Of a stretch of 32,084 nt of DNA, positions 1 through 6,507 are shown in pieces. The position numbers and the translations under genes are program-made. Under the pieces are notes generated by a model. The model worked only from the letters and a program-made list of their open reading frames with translations. It searched no databases and was not told the DNA's origin. Where the stretch lies: NCBI GenBank assembly GCA_017435305.1, contig JAFSFH010000011.1, forward strand, positions 1 through 32,084, in the 5' to 3' direction. Source of the DNA: Clostridia bacterium. GTDB taxonomy: Bacteria > Bacillota_A > Clostridia > Oscillospirales > Acutalibacteraceae. The first letter of the stretch is position 1. Each line of letters opens with the position of its first letter.

Positions 1-10
1 CAAAACCAAG

Positions 11-61
11 GCCCCCTTGCCTAAAGGGGGCTGTCCGAGCGAATGCGAGGACTGGGGGATT
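11..61 (+). repeat. Bipartite palindromic repeat, copy 1
   Basis: An 8-bp stem (11-18 pairing with 24-31) is followed by TGTCC, a core GAGCGAATGCGAGG and a tail GGGGGATT. The same architecture (G/C-rich stem-loop, TG-C spacer, short palindromic core, GGAGGGA-like tail) recurs at 89-141, 31976-32025 and 32037-32084 with different arm sequences. It is therefore a dispersed non-coding repeat family rather than a single terminator. Confidence 0.7.
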
Positions 62-88
62 CTTATAAAAAGAACATAAATTTTGACA

Positions 89-141
89 ATCCCTCCGTCA
101 TTTGCTTCGCAAATGCCACCTCCCTTTACACAAGGGAGGCT
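89..141 (-). repeat. Bipartite palindromic repeat, copy 2
   Basis: Read on the minus strand it has the family layout: stem CCTCCCT/AGGGAGG, spacer TGGC, palindromic core ATTTGC-GAA-GCAAAT, then GAC and the tail GGAGGGAT. It lies inverted relative to the copy at 11-61, with 27 bases between them. Confidence 0.7.
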
Positions 142-164
142 ATGGAACGCTGAAAGCTATATGG

Positions 165-189
165 AACCCCCGGCACAGCCGGGGGTTTT
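165..189 (+). terminator. Rho-independent terminator-like hairpin
   Basis: A perfect 10-bp stem AACCCCCGGC/GCCGGGGGTT with loop ACA is followed by TTTTC on the plus strand. It would stop rightward transcription entering from outside the window, back to back with the terminator of the leftward lysis cassette. Confidence 0.55.
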
Positions 190-190
190 C

Positions 191-234
191 GCTTACAAAA
201 AAAGACCGCCGAGAGAGCACTCTCGGCGGTCTTT
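191..234 (-). terminator. Terminator of the lysis cassette
   Basis: A 15-bp perfect stem (201-215 with 220-234, loop AGCA) lies just past the amidase stop codon. On the minus strand it is followed by a run of seven T residues, counting the stem end. This is a strong intrinsic terminator closing the cassette. Confidence 0.9.
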
Positions 235-236
235 CA

Positions 237-1007
237 TTATGCGGGCAGTTCCACCCAGCCGGACACGTATTTCTCCAGCGGCTTTTTGCCCACGCGGCTC
301 TTGAGATTGGTGACACGGTAGCGCCCGTGCACCTTTTTGCCGTCGTACAGGTAAAAGGTGCCGGTGCGGGTCACCGCCGCGGCACCGACGCTGGACAGGT
401 ACAGTTTTTCCTTATCCAGCGTCACCTTATCCCCCGCCTTCGGCTTGGGGGTAGGCGGGGTCACCACACCGTCCACCACGGGGTAGAGGATGCCCAGCAG
501 CTCGCACAGCGCCTTTACCGTTTCCTCCGCCAGCAATTCCATACCGCCGCCGTGGAACCACTCACAGTCCTCGGCGTTGTCGTGGAAAAACAGCTCGTCG
601 TACAGACAGGGCATCTTGGTGGCGGAAATCTCATAGAGATTGCGGCGGGTCACCACCTTATGGTGTCCCACGCAACGGCGGTGCTTGTGGATCACCTGCG
701 CCTTGGCGCGGCTGGCGGTGTCAGGCCAGCACATGGTCATACTGTACCGACCGCCGCCCGCATTGGTGTGCGCCACGTAATACAGATCCGCTCCCCAGTT
801 GTTGGCCTCGCGGACCTTTTTTTTCATACCGCTGTCCCCTACCCAGTCGGCGGGCGCCCGCTTCACCGTGGCACCCAGTTCGGTCATACGCCGCTCCACA
901 ATGTCCATATAGGCGTTGCAGTGGGTGTTCTCACTGCAGGGCACGGGGCATTTTGTGGGGTTGTCCGAGGCGTGGGCCGCCGCCGACAAATACAGCTTAC
1001 CGCCCAT
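237..1007 (-). CDS. Phage-type N-acetylmuramoyl-L-alanine amidase (endolysin) with SH3-like C-terminus
   Basis: 256 aa. It resembles zinc-dependent amidases (Amidase_3-like) that cut the amide bond between N-acetylmuramic acid and L-alanine in peptidoglycan. Candidate zinc and catalytic residues are H12, E26, H80 (VAHTNA) and E138 (DELFFHDN). A Pro-rich linker near 183-190 leads to a C-terminal domain (about 191-256) of the type found on clostridial phage endolysins, probably for wall binding. There is no signal peptide, so export should depend on the holin gene just upstream. The start at 1007 has GGAGG seven bases before ATG. The holin stop and this start overlap as TGATG, so the two are translationally coupled. 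A longer in-frame reading upstream is out of keeping with the family start. The amidase class is clear; the exact metal-ligand assignment is tentative. Confidence 0.8.
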   Translation of the reverse strand: MGGKLYLSAAAHASDNPTKCPVPCSENTHCNAYMDIVERRMTELGATVKRAPADWVGDSGMKKKVREANNWGADLYYVAHTNAGGGRYSMTMCWPDTASRAKAQVIHKHRRCVGHHKVVTRRNLYEISATKMPCLYDELFFHDNAEDCEWFHGGGMELLAEETVKALCELLGILYPVVDGVVTPPTPKPKAGDKVTLDKEKLYLSSVGAAAVTRTGTFYLYDGKKVHGRYRVTNLKSRVGKKPLEKYVSGWVELPA

Positions 1008-1216
1008 CACGCCACCTCCGCTTTCAGCTCCGGCAGACCGCCCACGCTGGTCAGCAGGGACAGAATGCCCGCCAGCACCGCCGTGGACGCCACCGCAGGC
1101 CAATTCACCTCACCCAGCATGGCGGCGGTGCCGATGGTGGCCGCCGCGGTCTGCGCCACCGTCCGCAGGGCACGCACGCCGGCGGCCCTGAGCCAATTCC
1201 ACATACCTTGTTTCAT
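1007..1216 (-). CDS. Phage holin, r1t-like
   Basis: 69 aa. A basic N-terminus ([13 protein letters not shown]) is followed by two hydrophobic segments at about 20-35 and 40-58. The stretch around [16 protein letters not shown] and the WPA...LLTS pattern match r1t-type holins (Phage_r1t_holin). Holins open the cytoplasmic membrane so that the endolysin can reach the wall. ATG at 1216 has GGAGG six bases upstream. The gene lies 13 bases after the XhlA-like gene and overlaps the amidase by one base, the normal holin-endolysin order. It could alternatively be annotated simply as a small holin-like membrane protein. Confidence 0.75.
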   Translation of the reverse strand: MKQGMWNWLRAAGVRALRTVAQTAAATIGTAAMLGEVNWPAVASTAVLAGILSLLTSVGGLPELKAEVA

Positions 1217-1229
1217 ATTGTTCCTCCTC

Positions 1230-1571
1230 TTATACCGTCAGACCCAGGCGCACCATCAGCCAGCCCACCAGCGCCGCCACAGCGGCCAGCAGCGCCTTTT
1301 CCACAACGCTCTCCCACCGCTTGGCGGACTTGCCGCTGATCGACTTGACGTCCGCCTTGATCTCCTTCATATCCGCATCCATATCCGTCTGCTTCTGGGC
1401 GATGGCCGCCACCGACCGCACCAGGTCGGTGATGTCCTCCTGCCGCTTTTCCACCTCTTCCAGCCGATGCATATTGGACTTTGCACGGTCCTCCACGCAG
1501 CTGAGACGGTGCTCCACCGTCAGGTCGTTGGCAGACAGCGGCATCATCGCAGGATACACACACTCACCCAT
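1230..1571 (-). CDS. XhlA-like coiled-coil membrane protein of phage lysis cassettes
   Basis: 113 aa from the ATG that overlaps the preceding stop (TGATG). Residues about 15-80 are heptad-like and charged, predicted coiled coil. They are followed by a basic step (SAKRWE) and one C-terminal membrane span (about 92-112, ending [11 protein letters not shown]). This layout is that of haemolysin XhlA/BhlA-type proteins encoded beside holins and amidases in Firmicutes prophages, where they help membrane permeabilisation. There is no clear Shine-Dalgarno, so translation probably depends on coupling to the tail-fibre-like gene. Family assignment rests on architecture and position, not on a diagnostic motif. 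Confidence 0.65.
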   Translation of the reverse strand: MGECVYPAMMPLSANDLTVEHRLSCVEDRAKSNMHRLEEVEKRQEDITDLVRSVAAIAQKQTDMDADMKEIKADVKSISGKSAKRWESVVEKALLAAVAALVGWLMVRLGLTV

Positions 1572-2776
1572 CACGTCATGGGATAATGGCCGATGTGGTT
1601 CTGCACCAGCGTCCACAGCTGATTCAGGCGGTTTTCCATTGATGCGCACTTGTTGGCCATATTATTCAAGGCGGTCACATAAATGTCATAGGCGGCCATT
1701 TTTTCGGCCAGCACCTTATTCTGGACGGGGTTCAGACTGGTTTTATCCAACGCGGCGTCCACCGTCACCTGCGCCTCCTCCAGCGCAGTCACACGGCCGT
1801 TCAGCTCCTCAATATCGATTACGGCGGCGTCCAACTGACCGTCGGTCACCAAGTCCGCCTCCTCCAGCGCGGTCACGCGGCTGTCCAGCCGACCCACGTC
1901 CATGGTGATGCCGCCGATCTGACCGCGAACAGCCTCACCCAAGGATTCATACCGACTGCCCGCGGAGGAGACGCGTGCGTCCTCCACCTCGTTGGTCAAG
2001 GCTTCCACCGACGTGGTCAGCACCGTGTTCTGGGCGGCGACCTGCTGCACGTCGGACTGAATGTTGTCCACCTGCTCCACCACGTCGAAGTGGATGTTCT
2101 GGGCGTTGATCAGCGCCAGCTCCGCCAAGCGGGCGTACTCCTTGGCCTCACCCACGCACTCCTCGGTATCGGCCAGGCAGGATTCCACCGTCTGGGTGTT
2201 TTTCAGCACGGCGTCCAGCATCTCGTCCATGTGCTCTTCCATCGCCTCAAACTCGCTCTGGGGCAGATCCGCCGCCGGCTCGGCCACCACCGTTGCGGCC
2301 ACGTCAAACACCATCACCGCCGACTTCTTCACCTGACCGTCAGGACCCAGAGCGCGGATATTGGCCCACAGTCGACCGGGCAACTGGGTGTGCTGACGCA
2401 GCACCGTCCAGGTGAGCAGCAGTCCCTTCGGGGTGATCTCCTTTTCCAGCGAGGCAATATCGGTGGTGCTGTGGCAGTCCACCGTCACGTCGGCCACGGT
2501 GTACTTCTCCTTAGTGGTGGAGGAAGACGTCTTGACCAGCGTATCGCTGACCGTCTCGGAGGATTCCAGCTTGGTGCTCTCCAACTGACGGCTGTCGCGG
2601 GTGGTCACCGTGGACAGATCAAAGGACATATCCAGATGGAATCCCCAGTCCACGTACTCCTGCCACCCGTCACAGGCCAGCAGGAACTGCCGCGTCACCG
2701 TCTGATGCTCGCCCACGTAGGCCAGCTGACGGTCCTCCTCAGGAATGGTGGCGATCCAATCCTGTATTGTTATCAT
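1571..2776 (-). CDS. Phage tail-fibre / baseplate-like structural protein
   Basis: 401 aa from ATG 2776, which has AAAGGAG six bases upstream; a reading begun 55 codons earlier lacks a ribosome site. The N-terminal half (about 1-175) looks globular and beta-rich (VGEHQTVTRQFLL, FHLDMSFDLSTV), like baseplate-attachment domains of siphophage upper baseplate or fibre proteins. Residues about 180-340 are long heptad-rich helices with repeated GRVTALEEA units. Residues 346-355 (TSLNPVQNKV) match a motif common near the tip of clostridial phage fibre proteins. It opens the LexA-box cassette and is followed by three lysis genes. No capsid, tape-measure or tail-tube gene is present nearby, so its partner particle, if any, is elsewhere or lost. 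Exact role uncertain. Confidence 0.6.
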   Translation of the reverse strand: MITIQDWIATIPEEDRQLAYVGEHQTVTRQFLLACDGWQEYVDWGFHLDMSFDLSTVTTRDSRQLESTKLESSETVSDTLVKTSSSTTKEKYTVADVTVDCHSTTDIASLEKEITPKGLLLTWTVLRQHTQLPGRLWANIRALGPDGQVKKSAVMVFDVAATVVAEPAADLPQSEFEAMEEHMDEMLDAVLKNTQTVESCLADTEECVGEAKEYARLAELALINAQNIHFDVVEQVDNIQSDVQQVAAQNTVLTTSVEALTNEVEDARVSSAGSRYESLGEAVRGQIGGITMDVGRLDSRVTALEEADLVTDGQLDAAVIDIEELNGRVTALEEAQVTVDAALDKTSLNPVQNKVLAEKMAAYDIYVTALNNMANKCASMENRLNQLWTLVQNHIGHYPMT

Positions 2777-2907
2777 AGGCTCTCCTTTCCCTCCCACGCC
2801 GCCGTCCCCGTAGGGCGTGGGGTCGTATTTGTATCGGTCACACTCACCGACGGGGCACAGCCCCCAAAAATAAACAACCGTACCTGTCGGTACGGCTGTT
2901 CTTTCAT
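2773..2907 (-). CDS. Possible leaderless 44-codon ORF at the start of the SOS-type transcript
   Basis: An uninterrupted frame begins at the ATG at 2907, five bases after the -10 box, where transcription should start. It ends in TGA overlapping the ATG of the fibre-like gene (ATGA). It starts MKEQPYRQVRLFIFGGC and is Thr/Pro-rich in the second half. There is no ribosome site, so translation would need a leaderless mRNA. The coding strand runs straight through the hairpin at 2866-2900. I recognise no family. It may be a leader peptide, a real small gene or chance; the stop/start overlap and position are the only support. Confidence 0.3.
   Translation of the reverse strand: MKEQPYRQVRLFIFGGCAPSVSVTDTNTTPRPTGTAAWEGKESL
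2866..2900 (-). terminator. Terminator-like hairpin just downstream of the SOS-type promoter (possible attenuator)
   Basis: A 12-bp stem (2873-2884 with 2889-2900, loop of 4) is followed on the minus strand by TATTTTT. Strand choice is supported by position 2877/2896. It forms a G-U pair in minus-strand RNA but an A-C mismatch in plus-strand RNA. It lies about 7 bases beyond the expected transcription start, so it would either end the upstream cysteine-rich gene's transcript or attenuate the cassette. Confidence 0.65.
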
Positions 2908-2912
2908 ATATT

Positions 2913-2941
2913 ATTGTAAACGAACATTTGTTCTTTGTCAA
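2913..2941 (-). promoter_or_regulatory. Sigma-A promoter with LexA (SOS) box in the spacer
   Basis: On the minus strand a perfect TTGACA (2936-2941) stands 17 bases from TACAAT (2913-2918). The spacer contains GAAC-N4-GTTC at 2922-2933, read CGAACATTTGTTCT on the plus strand, matching the Firmicutes LexA/DinR consensus CGAAC-N4-GTTCG at all but the last base. An operator between -35 and -10 is the usual place for LexA repression, so induction by DNA damage is predicted. Confidence 0.8.
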
Positions 2942-2961
2942 CCCTTTGGGCGGAATTTGTG

Positions 2962-3801
2962 TCAGCAGCCCTTGCCCTGACCGCCGGTATGACCGCCGGT
3001 GCCGCAGCCACAGCCACCGCCGCCATCCCCCTCGGTGGCGGGCGGGAAGAATTCATTGACGGGGAAGCTCATCTTGTGGAACAGGTCGCAGGGGTTTTCG
3101 CTGGTGGGGGTGCACTCCTTATTGGGCATACAATAGTCGTACACCGGCATCAGCATCTGTACGTTGCGAATGAGCTGGACGATGGAGAAGATACCCAGGG
3201 TAACCACCACCAGCTTATTATCCGGGCAGTCCACGAAATTGCCGCCGTAGCGCCCGCACAGATTGGCGGGGATACAGCCGCAGTCGCCGCAGTCGATGCG
3301 GCACCGATCACAGCACTCCACCAGACGGCCGTCCAGCACCACCGGCTCCGCCACCTGAACACAGCAACGGGGCATATTGCGGGTGGGCATCTCCTGACGG
3401 TCGCAGGCGTCGGGGGCGTGCTCGCTGCAGAACACCCGCACGTGACCCTCGCTGCCGTAGAGGATCACCTTTTTGCGGAAGACGCCCACGCCGTGGATCA
3501 CGGTGCAGGGGCAGCCGTGACCGCCGTATACCTCGATTTCCACGTCGAAGAAGAAGGTCAGATCACAGGAATAATAGCCGCGGTTAAAGGGCAGAGCCTC
3601 CACGTCTATGTAGGTGGTGATGACCTCCGCCTTTTTGGCACGGATGCCGGTGGCGTGGTCCACCAGCATCTGCTCCCGCTCGGTGAAGAACAGGCGCATA
3701 TTCTCGATACAGTCCTTGTCACAGCAGCTGTCGTACACCCGACCGGCGTCCACACAGACGGCCTCTTTACAGCCGCTGTCGCGATAACATTTATCCGTCA
3801 T
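2962..3801 (-). CDS. Cysteine-rich conserved protein of unknown function
   Basis: 279 aa from the second of two nearby ATGs. GGAGG is 8 bases before it but only 2 before the first. The protein has 27 cysteines (about 10 per cent), in clusters such as CCDKDC near 26-31 and a dense run at 163-182, and a Gly/Cys/His-rich tail (about 259-279). There is no signal peptide. One short hydrophobic stretch (about 198-211) is too weak to call a membrane span. The N-terminal pattern CKEAVC...AGRVYDSCCDKDC resembles conserved clostridial proteins of unknown role that I cannot name. A sigma-K-like promoter precedes it, so a disulfide-linked spore-coat role is conceivable. That is inference only. The downstream hairpin at 2866-2900 could serve as its terminator. 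Confidence 0.75.
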   Translation of the reverse strand: MTDKCYRDSGCKEAVCVDAGRVYDSCCDKDCIENMRLFFTEREQMLVDHATGIRAKKAEVITTYIDVEALPFNRGYYSCDLTFFFDVEIEVYGGHGCPCTVIHGVGVFRKKVILYGSEGHVRVFCSEHAPDACDRQEMPTRNMPRCCVQVAEPVVLDGRLVECCDRCRIDCGDCGCIPANLCGRYGGNFVDCPDNKLVVVTLGIFSIVQLIRNVQMLMPVYDYCMPNKECTPTSENPCDLFHKMSFPVNEFFPPATEGDGGGGCGCGTGGHTGGQGKGC

Positions 3802-3857
3802 ACGCATAGCCTCCTATACAGAATGTAAGTGACGGACTCCGCCCGCCGCTTCACTAT

Positions 3858-3886
3858 TACTGTATGTGGTACGGCTTGTTCGGGTG
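3858..3886 (-). promoter_or_regulatory. Possible sigma-K/sigma-E-type sporulation promoter
   Basis: On the minus strand CATACAGTA (3858-3866) fits the CATA-N3-TA / CATACANT -10 element of mother-cell sigma factors. A CACC element lies 16 bases further upstream (3883-3886). No good sigma-A promoter is visible in this gap. The elements are short, so chance matches are possible. Confidence 0.4.
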
Positions 3887-3922
3887 AAAAAACGCCGTGG
3901 TGCGATGCACCACGGCGTTTTT
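3887..3922 (-). terminator. pcrA terminator
   Basis: A stem AACGCCGTGGTGC/GCACCACGGCGTT (3891-3903 with 3907-3919) with loop GAT is flanked by A runs and T runs. On the minus strand it ends in TTTTTT directly after the pcrA stop codon. Confidence 0.9.
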
Positions 3923-3923
3923 C

Positions 3924-6440
3924 TTATTGTTTCTCCAGTTTGGCGTAATTGGCCATCAGCTTTTTCTGACCCGCCTTATCAAAATCGATCACCAGCAAAT
4001 AATCCCCCGACATAGCGGTCATATTCACGATCTTACCGGTGCCGAAGGTGGCGTGGGTCACCACGTCCCCCACCGCAAAGCGGCATCCGACGCTCTTGGG
4101 GGCAGGCTTGGGCGTGCTGCCCACCGTCACGCGGTTGCCGGCGGTATAGCGGGAGGTGGTGGAGCCGGCGGTGGGATAGGTGTACCCGCCGTTCTGACGG
4201 CTCTGCTGACCGCCATAACCACTGTATCCGCCGCGGTCATAGCCACCGTAGCTGTGGTCGCTGTAACCGCCGTAGCCGCTGCGCTCGCCGTAGCGGCTGC
4301 CGCCGAACTCGCCGCCGAAGCCGCCGTAGGAATGACTGCGGTCTACCGTCTCGGTCAGGCTCTTGGGAATGTCCTCCATAAAGCGGGAGGGCGGATAGCG
4401 GTTGGTCTTACCGTACAGCATACGGCTGACCGCGCGGACGATATACAGCTGCTCGCGGGCGCGGGTCACCGCCACGTAGCACAGGCGGCGATCCTCCTCC
4501 AGTTCCACGGGATCGAACATGGTCTGATAGCCGGGGAAAATGCCGTCCTCAAAGCCGGGCAGCAGCACCACGGGAAACTCCAGACCCTTAGCGGAGTGCA
4601 TGGTCATCAGCACCGCCGCATCCGCATCGCCGTCGTAGTTGTCAATGTCGGTCATCAGCGCCTGCTCCTCCAGGAAGCCCGCCAGGTCGGCGTAGTCGTC
4701 GCCGGCGTTCTTCTCATACTGGCGGATGGAGGAGGACAATTCCTCCAGATTCTCCACGCGACCCGCCTCGGCATCCCCCTGGTTCTGCCACATCCGCAGA
4801 TAGCCGGTCTTGTCCAGCATATCCGCGTACAGGGTGTGCAGGGGGATCTCGGGATCGTCCAGCTGCTGACGCAACTCCTCGATCATGGCAATAAACTTTT
4901 CAATCTTCGCCGCCGCGCGGGACAGATCGGGGTAATCGGCGGCGTTTTTCAGCACCTCGTACAGGGGTAGTCCTAAGCCGTTCGCAATGGCGGCGGCGTG
5001 CTCCACCGTGGTGTCGCCGATGCCCCGCTTGGGCTGGTTGATCACACGGCGCAGACTCACCTCGTCACCGGGATTCTGCAGCAGGCGCAGGTACGCCATG
5101 GCGTCCTTGACCTCCAGGGTGTCGTTAAAGCGGTGACCGCCGATGATGCGATAGGGAATGCCGCTCTTGACCAGCGCCTGCTCGATGGCGTTGGACTGGG
5201 CGTTGGCGCGGTACAGCACCGCAAAGTCGGAATACCGCCGCCCGCCGGACACGCCCGACAGAATGGTCTCGGCGATATATTTACCCTCTTCCTCGGCGTT
5301 GTCCACCGTCACCAGATACAGCGGATCGCCCTCCGCATTGGAGGTCCACAGGGTCTTGCCCTTGCGCCCCACGTTGCGGGCGATGATGGCGTTGGCAGCG
5401 TCCAGGATCCGTCCCGTGGAGCGGTAATTCTGCTCCAGACGGATAACGCGGCAATTACGAAACTGTTCTTCAAAGGACAGGATGTTTTCAATGGTGGCAC
5501 CGCGGAATTTATAGATGCTCTGGTCGTCGTCACCCACCACACACAGGTTGCCGCTGCCGGCGGCCAGCATACTCACCAGCCGATACTGGGCGTGGTTGGT
5601 GTCCTGATACTCGTCCACCATCAGATAGCGGAACCGCCGTTGATACCGCTCCAGCACCTCGGGGAACCGGGTGAACAGATCCACCGTCTTTCCCAGCAGG
5701 TCGTCAAAGTCCATAGCATCCGCGTCCGCCAGCTTCTTCTGGTACAGGGTATAGGCGCGGGACACCAGCTTCAGCCGCAGGTCATAGCCGTTTTGATGGG
5801 CGGCGGCGTATTCTGCCGGTGTCACCAGCTCGTCCTTGGCGCGGCTGATCTCACCGAGGATCGCCTTGTGCCCCAAGGTCTTCTCGTCGATGTTCAGTTC
5901 CTTCATACACGCCTTCATCAGCCGCTTGGAGTCGTCGGTATCGTAGATGGTGAAGTGGGAGGAATAGCCGATATACGCGCACTCCCGCCGCAGAATACGA
6001 GCGCAGAAGGAGTGGAAGGTGCCGGCAACGACCTCTTCTCCCTCCTGCCCCAGCATACGGGACAGGCGCTCCTTGAGCTCCCCCGCCGCCTTGTTGGTAA
6101 AGGTGATGGCCAGAATGCGCCACGCGGGACAGGGGTCCACCGCCAGCAGGGACACGATCTCTCCGTCCAGGGGTATCCGACCGTCGGCGCACAGCCGCAG
6201 TTTTTCCTCCTGGGCGTCGGTCAGCAGCGGTACGTCATCAGACACGTAGCCACTGCCGAAGCGCACCAGATTGGCTATGCGGTTGACCAGCACGGTGGTT
6301 TTACCGCTGCCGGCGCCCGCCAGAATCAGCAGAGGGCCGTCGGTGTGGTACACCGCCTGCCGCTGGGGCGGGTTCATCCGCGCGAACTGGCGGTCGATGA
6401 TCTGCCGCCGCAGGGTTGTGATTTCATAAGGAGTTAACAT
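3924..6440 (-). CDS. pcrA: ATP-dependent DNA helicase PcrA/UvrD (superfamily 1)
   Basis: 838 aa; 3'-5' helicase for nucleotide-excision repair, replication restart and removal of RecA or stalled polymerase. Seen: Walker A AGAGSGKT (41-48), motif Ia ITFTNKAAGE (112-121), Walker B VDEYQDT (275-281), motif III VVGDDDQSIYKFRGA (301-315), motif IV LEQNYRS (335-341), motif V MTMHSAKGLE (612-621), motif VI YVAVTRARE (655-663). A Tudor-like C-terminal fold follows (FAVGDVVTHATFGTGKIV, 788-805), the RNA polymerase-binding element of PcrA. Two oddities: an extra segment of about 50 residues between motifs I and Ia (58-106), and a Tyr/Gly/Ser/Arg-rich low-complexity linker (702-755). AAGGAAG lies 9 bases before the ATG. 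No promoter is obvious in the short gap from oadB, so read-through is possible. Confidence 0.95.
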   Translation of the reverse strand: MLTPYEITTLRRQIIDRQFARMNPPQRQAVYHTDGPLLILAGAGSGKTTVLVNRIANLVRFGSGYVSDDVPLLTDAQEEKLRLCADGRIPLDGEIVSLLAVDPCPAWRILAITFTNKAAGELKERLSRMLGQEGEEVVAGTFHSFCARILRRECAYIGYSSHFTIYDTDDSKRLMKACMKELNIDEKTLGHKAILGEISRAKDELVTPAEYAAAHQNGYDLRLKLVSRAYTLYQKKLADADAMDFDDLLGKTVDLFTRFPEVLERYQRRFRYLMVDEYQDTNHAQYRLVSMLAAGSGNLCVVGDDDQSIYKFRGATIENILSFEEQFRNCRVIRLEQNYRSTGRILDAANAIIARNVGRKGKTLWTSNAEGDPLYLVTVDNAEEEGKYIAETILSGVSGGRRYSDFAVLYRANAQSNAIEQALVKSGIPYRIIGGHRFNDTLEVKDAMAYLRLLQNPGDEVSLRRVINQPKRGIGDTTVEHAAAIANGLGLPLYEVLKNAADYPDLSRAAAKIEKFIAMIEELRQQLDDPEIPLHTLYADMLDKTGYLRMWQNQGDAEAGRVENLEELSSSIRQYEKNAGDDYADLAGFLEEQALMTDIDNYDGDADAAVLMTMHSAKGLEFPVVLLPGFEDGIFPGYQTMFDPVELEEDRRLCYVAVTRAREQLYIVRAVSRMLYGKTNRYPPSRFMEDIPKSLTETVDRSHSYGGFGGEFGGSRYGERSGYGGYSDHSYGGYDRGGYSGYGGQQSRQNGGYTYPTAGSTTSRYTAGNRVTVGSTPKPAPKSVGCRFAVGDVVTHATFGTGKIVNMTAMSGDYLLVIDFDKAGQKKLMANYAKLEKQ

Positions 6441-6460
6441 AGATTTTCTTCCTTAACATT

Positions 6461-6499
6461 AAGATAACAAGAGGCTGAACGGATGCCGTTCAGCCTCTT
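6461..6499 (-). terminator. Hairpin between oadB and pcrA
   Basis: A 14-bp perfect stem (6469-6482 with 6486-6499, loop ATG) follows the oadB stop on the minus strand. The downstream run TTGTTATCTT is weak in T, so partial read-through into pcrA is plausible. Confidence 0.7.
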
Positions 6500-6507
6500 G
6501 GCTTACA

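Noticed and set aside
83..88. TTGACA as a plus-strand -35
   Set aside because: No -10 at 15-19 bases; it falls within the start of a palindromic repeat and there is no gene downstream on that strand.
102..1586. Long plus-strand open frame opposite the lysis cassette
   Set aside because: Composition is His/Arg/Gly-rich with no family motif, it has no ribosome site, and it lies opposite four well-supported genes. It is a by-product of GC-rich codon use.
2777..2941. 55-codon N-terminal extension of the fibre-like protein
   Set aside because: No ribosome site at the upstream start, which would lie inside the SOS promoter itself; the ATG at 2776 has AAAGGAG.
3868..3884. Second LexA box near the pcrA terminator
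   Set aside because: Only one half-site (GAAC/GTTC) is present; no inverted partner at four bases.
4998..6437. 479-codon plus-strand frame opposite pcrA
   Set aside because: It mirrors the pcrA codons and lacks motifs; pcrA has every helicase motif on the other strand.
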